Shown one piece after another: positions 27,661 through 38,635 of a stretch of 64,000 nucleotides of DNA (positions are counted from its first letter, which is position 1; every line of letters starts with the position of its first letter). This stretch comes from Sordaria brevicollis (taxonomy: Eukaryota; Ascomycota; Sordariomycetes; Sordariales; Sordariaceae). The notes beneath the pieces were generated by a model. That model did not search any database. It saw only the letters and a program-made list of their open reading frames with translations, and was not told the DNA's origin. Both the position numbers and the translations under genes were made by a program. The stretch is from the NCBI GenBank assembly GCA_033439795.1, contig JAUTDP010000005.1:1951001-2015000 (forward strand). Reading direction: 5' to 3'.

Positions 27661-30600
27661 GTTAGTGCATTGCGTTTTGGTAGCGGTCGCTAACAACCTA
27701 GATGTTATATAGAAATTTTATCGATTTTATCATTATTTTCTCTGTTCTGGGCGCCAAGAAGTAAGCGGAATAAGCATGTCCAAGTTTTGAGCTCAGCTGC
27801 GGACGGGTGTCTAACTCGAAGAGAGAGGATATCTCCACTGTTGGGAAATTGCCTGGAACTCCACAGAACGGTACCGTTTTCTGGATTTTGGGATCTTCAT
27901 CAAGCTGACGCGGATTGGTTCATGCTGGTGGGTATATTGAAGCTCGCGGAAGACGGGATGGGTGAAGAGTTTTCGGGTTCAACACAAAGAAGGGAAGAGG
28001 TTTTCTCGAAGATGGAACCGAAGATTCATCGAGCCTCGGGCGAACTAACGGGACTGAGTCCGTCTGTTTCGCCATTGGCTAAGAGAAGCGTTGTCTAAAG
28101 GATGCGGCTTCGGAGATATCAGGATCGTCAACCCAAGGAGCGGGCAAGACTTTCGTATAAGAAGAGGATTGTCGGTTCTAAATCGCTTCTAGAAAGGCTT
28201 AGTTTTGTGATCATGTCTTGGCTGCTTTCTGAGATCCTTTCAGTCTTCACAAAAGTGGTCCGTAGCAATTCATCCGGAGGACATGTCCGCCCTGGGCACT
28301 TGCTGGCTTTCCGCTTTTCTTTTCGAGACTTTCAAAAAAGTTGCCCGCGCGGGGTTGTCGCCGGTGACCGCCTGACCGCTGTCAGCAGTTGACAAGGACG
28401 ATGCCTGTTGGTGAGCTGCAAGTTTAAAATGAAATGAACGGAGACACGATGATGCGCGAACTCAATGCTCACCCAGCCAGCTTCTTGCCGGCCGGTATGT
28501 ACTGTAGCGGGCTGCTCGACCGTTTGGCACATGGCCGAAATAAACGGTCGTCCCTTCCCAAAATCTCGAACACGGCATGAAGCCATTGACCAATCATCTT
28601 CCATGCAACTGACAAGCTCGAAATCTCGAGATGAGGCTTCAAACTTGGAGGCAACACAGATGTAATCTCCTTGTTCGTGGCACAACAGCAGCTTGTGCTT
28701 CTGACATACTCGTTGCCTCGTTCCCTTTCGGCCCTTCATCCAAGGTCCTTTCAGGGCATATTTCGAATCACGGGCGAGAAGAGGCTCTTCAAGAAGTTTT
28801 TGCATGTCCGAAGGCCTTATGAATCATGAAGAACCGGAAATTACAGAAACACTTGACGCCGCACGGTACAACGAGAAAACGGAGGAAAACGAACTTCTTG
28901 ATGAAGTGGAGAAGGCCCTACGAGGAGTTTTTCAGTTTTTCTCTTGTTCTTCTCAAGCACTTGGCATCTCATAACCCCACATTGCATGGCCAGGAACCAC
29001 TGAAGCGGTCCGTGCACGACACCACTTTGCCTGCGGTACCTGCGTCTGACAGATCGCAAACCACGGCATCTCCTCTTGCAGTTTAGCTCCATCCTCCTTC
29101 TCCGATCCTTTTCTCCATGTTTCATTTCTTTTTCTTTTTCTTTTTTTTTTTTTTTTCTTCCTGCCCGCCGCCGTTTGGAAAACGAAGAAGCTCTTCGGAA
29201 AAGGCCCACTGTGAGCACCAAATATGTCTCGGGAAGGGTGACTTGTCTTGTCTTGTTTTGTCTTGGAGCTTCACCACCACTGCAGACCTCACGTCATCAG
29301 ATGTCAACAAGCAAAAATATTGTCTCGGCGGATACATCCATATCTCGCTATACGACAACGACGACAGCGACGACGTTCAGAAAGTAACTGATCATACAGG
29401 ATCGTCCTACTTGCATCGCAGATAATGCACGGAACACACAATGGAGGCAAGCTCTTGCTCTTGACGATCACCACATAACTGCGGTCAGGAACGGAGTACA
29501 CGAATCTCCACTTCTCTCCGCTACCCTCCGGCTTTACACAGCCTCAACACCGGAGCCCCAACACAAAAACATGCCAACCTCCGATCTTTTGGAAACATAG
29601 CACCGGCTCGCCGTTAGACCGTGGAAACAAGCATGTGTACACTACTCCTCACTTGTGCTAACCTGCCGAGCAACGCAAACCACAAGGGAGACGTACAATG
29701 TTGCTCAGGTCGTGGCCTACACGCCTGAAGATGAGGACAGCTACAACCATATTTCCACGAGTATCTTAAAAAAAAGTGAAGAGGCAACCAAGAACCGATG
29801 ATTTCGGTCAACAAAGGGTCTATATGCTCCCCACGTTACTCAACATCACCTCTCTCCTTGGCTGCCTGTTAGACCTGTCCATGAACTGACTGACTGACAT
29901 ACGCCACACGGATATGTATCTCCAATGTAAGAAAGCGAGACCTGCGAACCCCGGCCCTGGTCTGCCTGGCCTGCCTAGCCTTTTGATTTCTTTACACAAC
30001 AGCTCCAAGCAAAGTGCTTTTTTGAAACCTGAACTAGGGCTCGCCGTTTTATGAGAGCGGACGGATGTATAGTCGATTTCGAGCTTTTGGACTCATAGCT
30101 CCGAACAACTGACAAGCCAGGACTATCTCCCACGGAATGAGCCCTTGATGAGTTGAGATCGGAGATGACGTCCGACCCCTTCATACCTTCAGCTTCTAAC
30201 CTATCGACCTAGTTGAATCGTGGTCTAAACTCTCCTTACTTTTGAAAAGCTTGGGAAAGTTTAGTTACGTCCATCTCTTGGCAACCAAAAAGCCAAGTAT
30301 GGCCAGGCAAGTCCATCACCGATCCCAAATCCGAAGAGATCCCAGTTACCAGGTTCCGTTTATACCACCAAAGTTTACGGACGGATGGGAGATCGTGGAT
30401 CACCACAACAGTTCATCGCCTTGCCATGCTCTTTCCCCTCATTCACGCACGCACGCTCGCAGAAGCACGTCTTCAACAGCCAACACTAACCTCTGAAATC
30501 TGGGAACGGGCTTGTCGGCTTGGCATTCAGGTACCACTCCTACCAGTTTCTCGAAGCGAAGCTACGGACCGACGGGAAAGACAACCAGGGGGGGCATGAA

Positions 30601-32641
30601 CGGAACGAACATCTGAACCAAGCTTGTCAACCCCTGCCATCAAAAAAAGTTCTCTGCTGGAAGAACCCAGGAGCACGAACTTCCAAACCCATGTCCCTAC
30701 CCACAGCCCACAGCTCCGTCAACATCTTGATCCCTCATCCTGGTTCATGACTCTCACTCTGGAACGGAACGACCTGACGCCTGACGGAAATGCTTGGATC
30801 CACAGTTAAGGCACGGCATCGATTCCTGCAGGCCTGAATGCAGCTGCCAGCCTGCCGTGGACGTTGCTGTTGTTCAACAACGAGGATTCTCACCTGGCGG
30901 AGCGAGCAGAGTCATGTAAGCGAGGCGGTACATACGCGAGCTGGGTAGCGAGTAAAGTCTTTTCTTTCTTCTCAGCTCTTCTTTTTTCCCTTGGTACCAT
31001 AGGGTCTGGTAATACATTTACCCTTCAGTGCCCACCTTATCCATCCCGTGAAGTCCGGGACCGATCTACCTCTCGTAATTCTCTCTCTTACCCATCTCTA
31101 TCATTCTTTTACCGATGCCTCTACCGTCGTGAGCCTTTTCTCTTGACTGTGGTCCAGTCTCTTCACACATTCAGCTGCTTACCAGAGTTCAGCTTGACTC
31201 GTCATTCGTTCATCCTATTTATCCCAACCTCAAAAAGAAAACGGTCCCCGCTTCCGACTCCATGCCTCTTACCTCCCGTTGACCAGCCTTCCCGGTCTTG
31301 CAACAATCCCACCCATCCCGGATTACGGATACCTACAGTGCTACAGAATAACCGAAGGACCAAGTGAGGAGTAGTTGTTCATCATCTCGTGGAGACTTGA
31401 TGAAGTTCGGTTTTGCATGAACAGAAAACTGAAATCTTATTCCTTTCCACTCCATTTCCCGCCTGGGCTTTCGTCACCTGTTTTCCTGCAATTTTGGGCC
31501 AGAAGACTAAAAGTCATTCGTTTCCCACTTTTGGTAACCGATCGAGTGAGGATCCTATCCGATACTTCGACTTCGACTTACATCGGCAACATATCAACCG
31601 GCTGGTTACCGACATACTGGACTGGAACCTGAAACACCATCACGACTCCAAAAAAGGATACTCGATAGTCCTTAGCATTCACATGACCATCAACCAAGGG
31701 CTGGATTAGTTCGCCGACCTCACCGCATCTGCCCCATCCGCATCTCGGCTTGTGCGGCTTCCTCAATTAGCTGCTCCGAAATACGAATCCGGCAACTCTG
31801 GAGAAGGTTTTCGAACACTCACCTTCATTCCCCAGTTTCGTGTCCTCCAATCCGTTTGGTTGTTCCCGGTGCTGGTAGCTGTTTCATAACCAAAAATCCC
31901 CAATCCTTCCCAGACCTCGACGGAAGTGGGCAATTGGGGTAACTTACACAGTACAAGTCATCTGGTCGGAATTCTCCATATCGACGGAAAACTGCAGAAG
32001 AAAGACCATTTGAAGGGAGGCTGGGGGTACTGTACTGGTTGCTTGCTCAAGTTGCTTGCTTGCTTTCCCGGGGTATATACCGCCCTTCGCACACGACAAA
32101 GGGAGACAGGTTACAAGAGTTGTTTGCTTTCTCAAACGGAAACGCATAGGCCACATCTTGTGGTTCCTACTCTCTTCACTGGCTGGCCTATCGTGTCTGC
32201 TGTCTGCTGACCGCCGAGCTTCTCACCTTAACCTCACTTCCCAAGCTAAAGGGTCTCAAGGGCTCCTGGTTGATTGCCTTATCCTGCCCATTGTTGAACC
32301 AACGTCTTGGGGCCAGGCAATTGCGAATCGACTCGAACGGCGATATTGACACGGGAGCGAGGGGTTGAGAACCGGGGGAAGAGTTACCAAAATAACCTTC
32401 TTTTTTGACTTATCAACAACATCCGTCGGGGCCGTTCGTTCGTTCGTTCGTTCCACATTTTCCTCTCCCTTCCCTTCCCGAACCGCCACACGGCACGAAC
32501 TACTGGGGGTTGCCAAACGAGAAGACGACACGACCGAGAAGACCGAACAGACACATAAGTGCCCCATTACCCACACCTCACTTTGAAGGACTTTCGGTTC
32601 TTCCGTCCTCTTTTGTCCTCTCACACATTTCAGCACACGCA
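27661..32641. other. 5-kb GC-normal stretch without a supported gene
   Basis: Base composition returns to normal at about 27,660-27,720. Several short open frames exist on both strands (the longest are 157 codons on the minus strand at 28332-28805 and 167 codons on the plus strand at 30864-31367). None shows a recognisable domain or a convincing splice pattern. Pyrimidine-rich runs (29124-29156, 30958-30998) and scattered CT-rich DNA look like fungal promoter or leader sequence. The last part is the upstream region of the gene at 32642. A non-coding transcript cannot be excluded. Confidence 0.6.
32434..32453. repeat. (GTTC)n microsatellite
   Basis: Five tandem copies of a tetranucleotide about 190 bp upstream of the start codon at 32642, within the probable leader. 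Confidence 0.9.
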
Positions 32642-34330
32642 ATGGCGATACCACATGTGATCCCAGCATTGCTGGGCACAGTAGCCGTCCTTGCGACAAC
32701 GGCCATCTTCGTCATTCACATCATCCTGGCTCGGTCATTAGCACATGAGACGTCACCAGTCACAACGACATCCATTATCGCCGCAGTTTTTGAGGGCTTG
32801 GCCCTTCTCACAACAACATCCCTCCTGGTCGCGGGTTGCATGGGCTCACGCTTGGCTAGGAGGTTCAACGGGGTGATCTTTGGGGTTGGGCTGTTTGTGT
32901 GCTCGGTAGCTGCTGCTCTATCGATTGCCACTTTGGTGCTTCTCAGCAAGGATTCAGCGGAGCTGCCGGAAAAGGTAGCGGGGACGAAGACGTCGGGGTT
33001 CTTGATCGGTGGCTCGGTAGCACTGGGAGTGGCATTTGCGACGCAACTGTTCTTCCAGTTGTTGCACTTCATCAGTGTTCGCATGGGCGGCGCCTATGCC
33101 GGAGATGAGGAGAGCTCACCAAGGACCCAAGTCAAGGCGATCCCCTACCAGCAGACGAACCCCAACACAGAGAAGGTCCGATTCGAAGACCCAACCATGT
33201 CTCCGCGCGCAACCCCCCGTCCAAGCTATGGACACTCGGTGGGCAACTCACTGAGCTCGTGGCGCTCATCGTTGTACTCAGTCATGCGCCCTATCCCCTC
33301 AAAGACCCATCTCCTGGCAGCCAACAGCCAGCACTCGCTGCCTCTCCGTATGCGCCAATCCGACTCGATCGATTCGACGGCCATGCGTGAGCAACACACC
33401 GCTTCAGTCGCGACAACCGAGAACGGCTTCGACTCCTGGGACACCTCCTCGGTCGACCCTCAAAACCGACAGGCCGTCGTTGAGGCCGCTTCTGCTTCCG
33501 CCTCCGTCTGCTCCCCGACCATGCCACCTGCCCCCTTCTTGGAGACCATCCCTGCTAGCCCCATGGCCAGCGGACAACCTAGTCCCGGTCTCCTTCCATC
33601 CGACAGCCAGCTAGACCTCGGAAACAGCCTTCTCATTCCTCCCAAGACCATCCGCCGTCGCAGCCGCTCCTTCAGTCCTGCCTCGATGCGGTCAATGGAG
33701 CTCGCGCGTGAAGCCTTCACCCAGCACTCCGCCATGTCAGAAACCCATATTAACGAGGCACATATCCACCCTCTCTTCCGATCCGATTCGCCTACGCCGC
33801 CGGCCATTGTGTCTCCAGGCACGGTGGTGGTCGCGGCTCCTCTTGGCGGGCAGGTGCTATCGGATAAGCATAGCATTCGCACGCTAGCAAGGAAGCGAAG
33901 CGGGAGTTTGCCGGCTGTTTCAAGCCCACTGAGCAGGCAAGGCTCACTTGAGAGCTTCAGGACCAAGGTGACGAAGTATGAAGGCGGTAGCAGGCCCGGG
34001 ACAAGAGCCGAGGAGCTGAGGGAGGAGGATGAAGAAGGTTTATCTGATGAGGAGAACAACAGCGATCATGAGGAAGAGGAAGAGGAAAGCGGACAAATGA
34101 TGATGAAGGGAAAGGGGAAAGCGTCTGCCATGAGCAGCGCATCACCCTCTCCACGCCCATCACTGGCTCACGATGACCCGGTGGATCGAAAGATGACGCC
34201 GCCCATCCCGGGGTGGATCCTCGGTGCTGGAGCGAGGACGAGCTTGCTGGGCTATAACCAGCGAAAAAATTCGGGCCCGAGTCCGGCTGATGAGGAGGAA
34301 GAGGGTGTGGCCGGTGCCTCCGCTCGGTGA
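32642..34330 (+). CDS. Four-helix membrane protein with long disordered tail (562 aa, unknown function)
   Basis: The start is the first ATG of the frame; the open frame continues upstream but has no other ATG. Residues 7-30, 43-67, 77-101 and 119-144 are strong hydrophobic helices, giving a compact four-span N-terminal domain reminiscent of MARVEL-type or similar tetraspan membrane proteins. The remaining 400 or so residues are low-complexity: rich in Ser, Pro and Thr, with basic Arg/Ser patches (about residues 340-360) and a strongly acidic run at about 456-485. Such a tail would probably face the cytosol and carry phosphorylation sites. No intron is needed. I cannot name a family; it is probably one of the conserved but uncharacterised Pezizomycotina membrane proteins. 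The gene lies alone, 1.7 kb before rad23. Confidence 0.85.
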   Translation: MAIPHVIPALLGTVAVLATTAIFVIHIILARSLAHETSPVTTTSIIAAVFEGLALLTTTSLLVAGCMGSRLARRFNGVIFGVGLFVCSVAAALSIATLVLLSKDSAELPEKVAGTKTSGFLIGGSVALGVAFATQLFFQLLHFISVRMGGAYAGDEESSPRTQVKAIPYQQTNPNTEKVRFEDPTMSPRATPRPSYGHSVGNSLSSWRSSLYSVMRPIPSKTHLLAANSQHSLPLRMRQSDSIDSTAMREQHTASVATTENGFDSWDTSSVDPQNRQAVVEAASASASVCSPTMPPAPFLETIPASPMASGQPSPGLLPSDSQLDLGNSLLIPPKTIRRRSRSFSPASMRSMELAREAFTQHSAMSETHINEAHIHPLFRSDSPTPPAIVSPGTVVVAAPLGGQVLSDKHSIRTLARKRSGSLPAVSSPLSRQGSLESFRTKVTKYEGGSRPGTRAEELREEDEEGLSDEENNSDHEEEEEESGQMMMKGKGKASAMSSASPSPRPSLAHDDPVDRKMTPPIPGWILGAGARTSLLGYNQRKNSGPSPADEEEEGVAGASAR

Positions 34331-36062
34331 CGATGACGGAGCATGGCGTGCCCGAAGAAGAAAAAAGTTTCCTTTGTTTGGTTTGATTTTTGTGTATAAA
34401 GGGCATCGAACGGCCGGTTGGCTTGTTGGTATGGTCGGTTGGTTGGATGCCCTGAAACGAAGTTACGACATGAAATGCTTTGGAATACCTTTCTCTTCTT
34501 TTACCATGTTTTCTTTCTTTCTTATTGGTGGAGATACCACTTCTTCTTCATGGTTGGCTTTTGGGGTTTTTGAGAAACGGATTGATACCTTTGATGCGTG
34601 GCGTTTGAGACAAGTACTATACCTAGAAAGGGATCTTGGGCAGGCAGGAAAAGGAAAAGGAGGTCGGTACATAGAGAGTCTAGGCAGACTTTGGTGGGAT
34701 AAAGGATGGATAGAGGAATGGGTAGATGTCGGATGGGCTCAAGTAGAAGCTTCTCTGCACGCTGAACGCGAGGGCATGAGAGATTGATGTAGAGAAACAA
34801 GAATGAATGAAGAAAATTGAACAACAAGTTGAAGATATTCTGCGTGGTGAGCATGAGCTGTGTTACCTCAGGCCAAGCTGTGATGTAGAGGTAGACCACT
34901 GCAGGTAGAGAGGAATGGGAGATTGATCCATGTTGATGATGGAGAAAACTCATGCAGTCTGCCTCGAAGAATTCTCCTAGACAGAGACGGCAGATCCAAT
35001 GCTGCAGTGCCATTCATTACTTATGCGATGGTAACCGAAGAGAAGGTGCCTGTTGTCAACTTCCTTCTTCAGAGCAAGAGCAACCAAGCTCGAAGCTCCC
35101 CGTCATCTGTTGCGATGGCACTGACATTGAGCCTTATCTTATCTGCCCTTACACTGCTTGAGTCCTGATTGGACAGAAGCTCTGCAATCCCCACTATACG
35201 CGCTTATGAGTGGAGAGGACGTTGCCGTGACAATGCCGTAACCATCAATGACTTCATTTTCTTGATGGCAGAAAGAAGTGATTGCGTTGGTGATGGTTCA
35301 CAGCACGAGATCAGATGGCTCCCTTTCATCTGGAATGCACTAACAAGCGATGTAGATGAAGTAAAGAGTGAGATTAAAAGCCGGATTTACAAAGAGAGCT
35401 TGTTTACCAACAGAGCAAAATGAATGGTTGAACCTTTGTGTGTACAAGTAGAGGTACAAAACGGACGGCAGTGTGACCTCCACACCAGCTCCAGGCGGCA
35501 AGATGCCGCGCAGCCCTTCGCCTAACAATGCCGCTGCCTGCCTGCCCACTTTTGCCTGCCGCTTCCTTCAGTTCTCCCAGCCATTCATTGCCGTAGCACT
35601 GGCTGCGACCGTGATCCTGCCCGCCTGTGAGTGCCCCTCTTCCGTCAGGCAGGTCGTCCCTCCTACGACGGGCGTTGTTAGCGCAGGCAGGTGAAGCGAA
35701 CAGAACAAACCAAGTGGAAGCCTGCCCCATCAGTCATCGCAATCCGCCTGTAGAACGGGTCAAGTTTCCTTCTATTTCTTGCCACAGGCAACTCACAACC
35801 ACCTCCTCCCCTGTCTGTCTGCCACCTCACATCATTTGGCGGCGCCTTCCCACATCCGATATCAACCTTACCACAGCAACCACTACCGAACACCACACTT
35901 TTTCCTGTCCTCGCCCAACTTTGCCGACGACATACAACGAAATTTCTCTTCCGTCGCGACTCCGAACTTGACAAAGGTCGCCCAGCCGACATATTTTATT
36001 GACATCAACATACCCATATCGCCAACGTAGCAGCCGTTTAGCTGCGCGACAGATTGCCCAAT
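34331..36062. other. Intergenic: 3' region of the membrane protein gene and rad23 promoter/leader
   Basis: Short unrelated open frames on both strands (up to 187 codons on + overlapping the previous gene, 163 codons on - at 34522-35013) show no domain. The last 500 bases before the rad23 start are C-rich with many CCAC/CATC tracts, typical of a fungal leader. No tRNA or 5S gene was seen. Confidence 0.6.
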
Positions 36063-37795
36063 ATGAAGGTTACTTTCAAGGTACGTAGAGGTAGCCTAGC
36101 TTTTCCATATCGAGCGTTTGTCGTAGCCAGGCAGACAGGCAGACGACGAGTTAGATGTATCGTGATAGCTTCACAATCAGCTATAAACGCAGCATCGTCT
36201 TTGCTGGATCATGTCTGCCTGGTCGAACCAAAGCTTGTGCTTCTTGTTCCAAGCTCTGAGATTATAAGCAACCAATACTAACAGTGACTGTTCGTATAGG
36301 ACCTCAAGCAGCAAAAGTTCACGCTCGAGATCGAGCCTACCGAGACCGTGGGTTACCCTTCGCCGCCTCCCGTTTCTTCACACACCCAATCTTAAACCGA
36401 TAACACCCACGACGTTGCACACACTATGACAGCCCACGACGATCAACCGCTCTGTCGGCGTCGGGAACTTTTTATGCTACTTTGGAGGAAACGTATGGTG
36501 CTGGCGAGCTACATGCTAACCAGCTGCAGATTGCCAAGGTCAAGGCGAAGATCTCTGAGGAAAGAGGCTGGGCTCCCGAGCTTCAGAAGCTCATCTACTC
36601 CGGTACGTGTCTCTTGGGCACGAATCATGGGTACAGCTCCCGGGTACTGACCGGCTACACCAACAGGCAAGATTTTGAAGGATGAGGAAACCGTCGAGTC
36701 TTACAAGATTGAGGAGAAGGGCTTCGTTGTCTGTGTCGTAAACAAGGTACGGGTTACCCAAACACCAGTTCAAAAATGAAGCTAACAGTTTCGTAGCCCA
36801 AGACCACTGCCCCCAAGGCCGCCGAGTCGTCATCGTCCGCTGCTACTCCCGCTACCCCCGCTGCCGCCGCTTCGGCCTCTACACCCGCTGCTCCTGCTGC
36901 TCCCGCGGCCGCCAGTGCTGCTGCTGCTGCTGCTCCCTCGACGCCAACGCCCGCTAGAACCGCTGCGGCTCCTGAGGCTGCCCCCGCTGCTGGTGCTCGC
37001 GATGCTAACGCTCTTGCGATGGGCGAGCAGCGCGCCGAGGCTATCGCCAACATGGAGGCCATGGGTTTCGAGCGCTCCCAGATCGATGTGGCTATGCGTG
37101 CCGCCTACTACAACCCCGAACGCGCCGTCGAATACCTCTTGAACGTACGTGGCACAAGACACATGACTCTTCGTGGTGGATATGGTATACTGACAAAGGT
37201 TTAGGGTATCCCCGCCAACCTCCAGCAACAGGCTTCTTCTCGCCAGGCTTCCGCCGCCCCAGCTGCTGCTCCTGCTGCCGCTGCCCAGGCCGCTTCGCCC
37301 GCTGCTGCTGCCGGCGGTGACGACAACGACCAGGTCAACCTCTTCGATCTCGCTGCTCAGCTTGGTGGCAGCGCTGGTGGACGTGGTGGTGCTGCCGGTG
37401 CCGGTGCCGGTGCTGAGGCTGCTGGTCTCGGCAACCTCGATTTCCTCCGCAACAATGCCCAGTTCCAGCAGATGCGTCAGCTCGTGCAGGAGCAGCCCCA
37501 GATGCTGGAGCCTATCCTGCAACAGCTCGGCGCTGGTAACCCTCAGCTCGCTCAGATGATCGGCCAAAACCCCGACCAGTTCCTTAACCTTCTTGGCGAG
37601 GGTGGCGAAGGCGGTTCTGTCGGTATTGCCGTCACAGAGGAAGAGCGCGATGCTATTGAGCGTCTCGTCCGTCTTGGCTTCCCCCAAGATCAGGTCATCC
37701 AGGCCTACTTCGCGTGCGACAAGAACGAAGAGCTTGCCGCCAACTTCCTCTTCGAGCAAGGTCCTGAGGACGACGACGATTTGCCCCAACAATAA
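36063..37795 (+). CDS. rad23: Rad23-type UV excision repair / proteasome shuttle protein (385 aa, 6 exons)
   Basis: Exons: 36063-36080, 36300-36347, 36530-36602, 36667-36746, 36797-37144, 37205-37795. The introns have GT..AG ends with clear branch sites (tactaac in intron 1, gctaac in introns 2 and 4). Residues 1-73 form the ubiquitin-like domain, starting MKVTFKDLKQQKFTLEIEPTE. A long Ala/Pro linker follows (about 76-140), then UBA1 (about 147-190, with MGFERSQIDVAMRAA), the XPC-binding/STI1-like domain (about 265-322, with NLDFLRNN and repeated Q/P) and UBA2 (about 331-375, with LGFPQDQVIQAYFAC). The order matches Rad23/HR23. In the family it binds Rad4/XPC in nucleotide excision repair and delivers ubiquitylated proteins to the 26S proteasome. 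Exon 2's donor (gtgggt) was chosen because it restores the UBL core (TETIAKVKAKI). Convergent with bdp1. Confidence 0.95.
36081..36299 (+). other. Long first intron of rad23
   Basis: 219-bp intron after only six codons, with donor gtacgt, branch sequence tactaac at 36276-36282 and acceptor tatag. The other rad23 introns are 182, 64, 50 and 60 bp. Confidence 0.85.
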
Positions 37796-38635
37796 GAGCG
37801 AGGCTAGTTGACTGGATGGATGGAATTGATATGTTGGGTCTTCTTTTTTTTTCTGTAACAAGGCGTTAAAAGTCAATGACAAGGGAGGAATTTCGTTAGC
37901 AGTTGCCTTTGCATTTGAAACGTGGGCGACGGCTGGCTGGATGGTTTGGGCTTTGCTTTGCTTATGAAAGGATGCATTGAAGGAGACTTTTTATGATAAC
38001 ATTATACCTTAGGGAGCTCAGATGCTCAAATACTGCTGATTAACGTTCACATACGTGGGTGGGATTTGATGTTGAGTTGTTCAAGGCGTGAAGGGTCCCG
38101 ATGAATTAAGTATGGAGACAGCGAGAGTAAAAAGGAGCGATGATATGAATGAAGTTCACAAAGGAAAAATACGCGTCAAGACATATGTTCTCGCAGCATA
38201 CGCATTACTATGTTCGTTCGCTATGTGATACATGTTTCATGAAGAGCGGAACATCACAAGGTTTAACCATCGAACCAATGACGAAAGCAACAGTAACAAA
38301 CATGCGGTACTATGATATTCCCTTTTGATTTATGCCCCTAAAACCCAATCCATGCCCGAATGCTCTCTTGTTGATGGGTATATAAACCTGGTTCCCCGAA
38401 GGTGATAAGCCTTCCTTTTGTGTCTCTTAACCATCCATATCGTATAGTATTGTCCACTCTTTCTCTCAACCTGCCCAGCCATATAGTAACCATGCCGGTC
38501 TGGAAAGCAATGAAACCTAAAGACAGACAACTTCCAAAGAACTTGATAACTATTCCTTGGCCAGACCTCTCCTCTTAGATATATACTCAGACGATATAAC
38601 ACCCCTCCCTCATATACTTCCTCCAGACGGATCGA
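37796..38635. other. Convergent intergenic region rad23 / bdp1
   Basis: 840 bp holding the 3' untranslated regions of two convergent genes. T-rich run at about 37843-37852 after the rad23 stop. No further gene was supported. Confidence 0.6.

Noticed and set aside
28332..28805. 157-codon minus-strand open frame with an ATG
   Set aside because: No recognised domain, overlaps other frames of similar length, no supporting splice or homology signal.
30864..31367. 167-codon plus-strand open frame
   Set aside because: Ser/Pro/Leu-rich product of CT-rich promoter-like DNA; no domain and no good ATG context.
34522..35013. 163-codon minus-strand open frame
   Set aside because: Lies in intergenic DNA with no domain; starts and stops look random.
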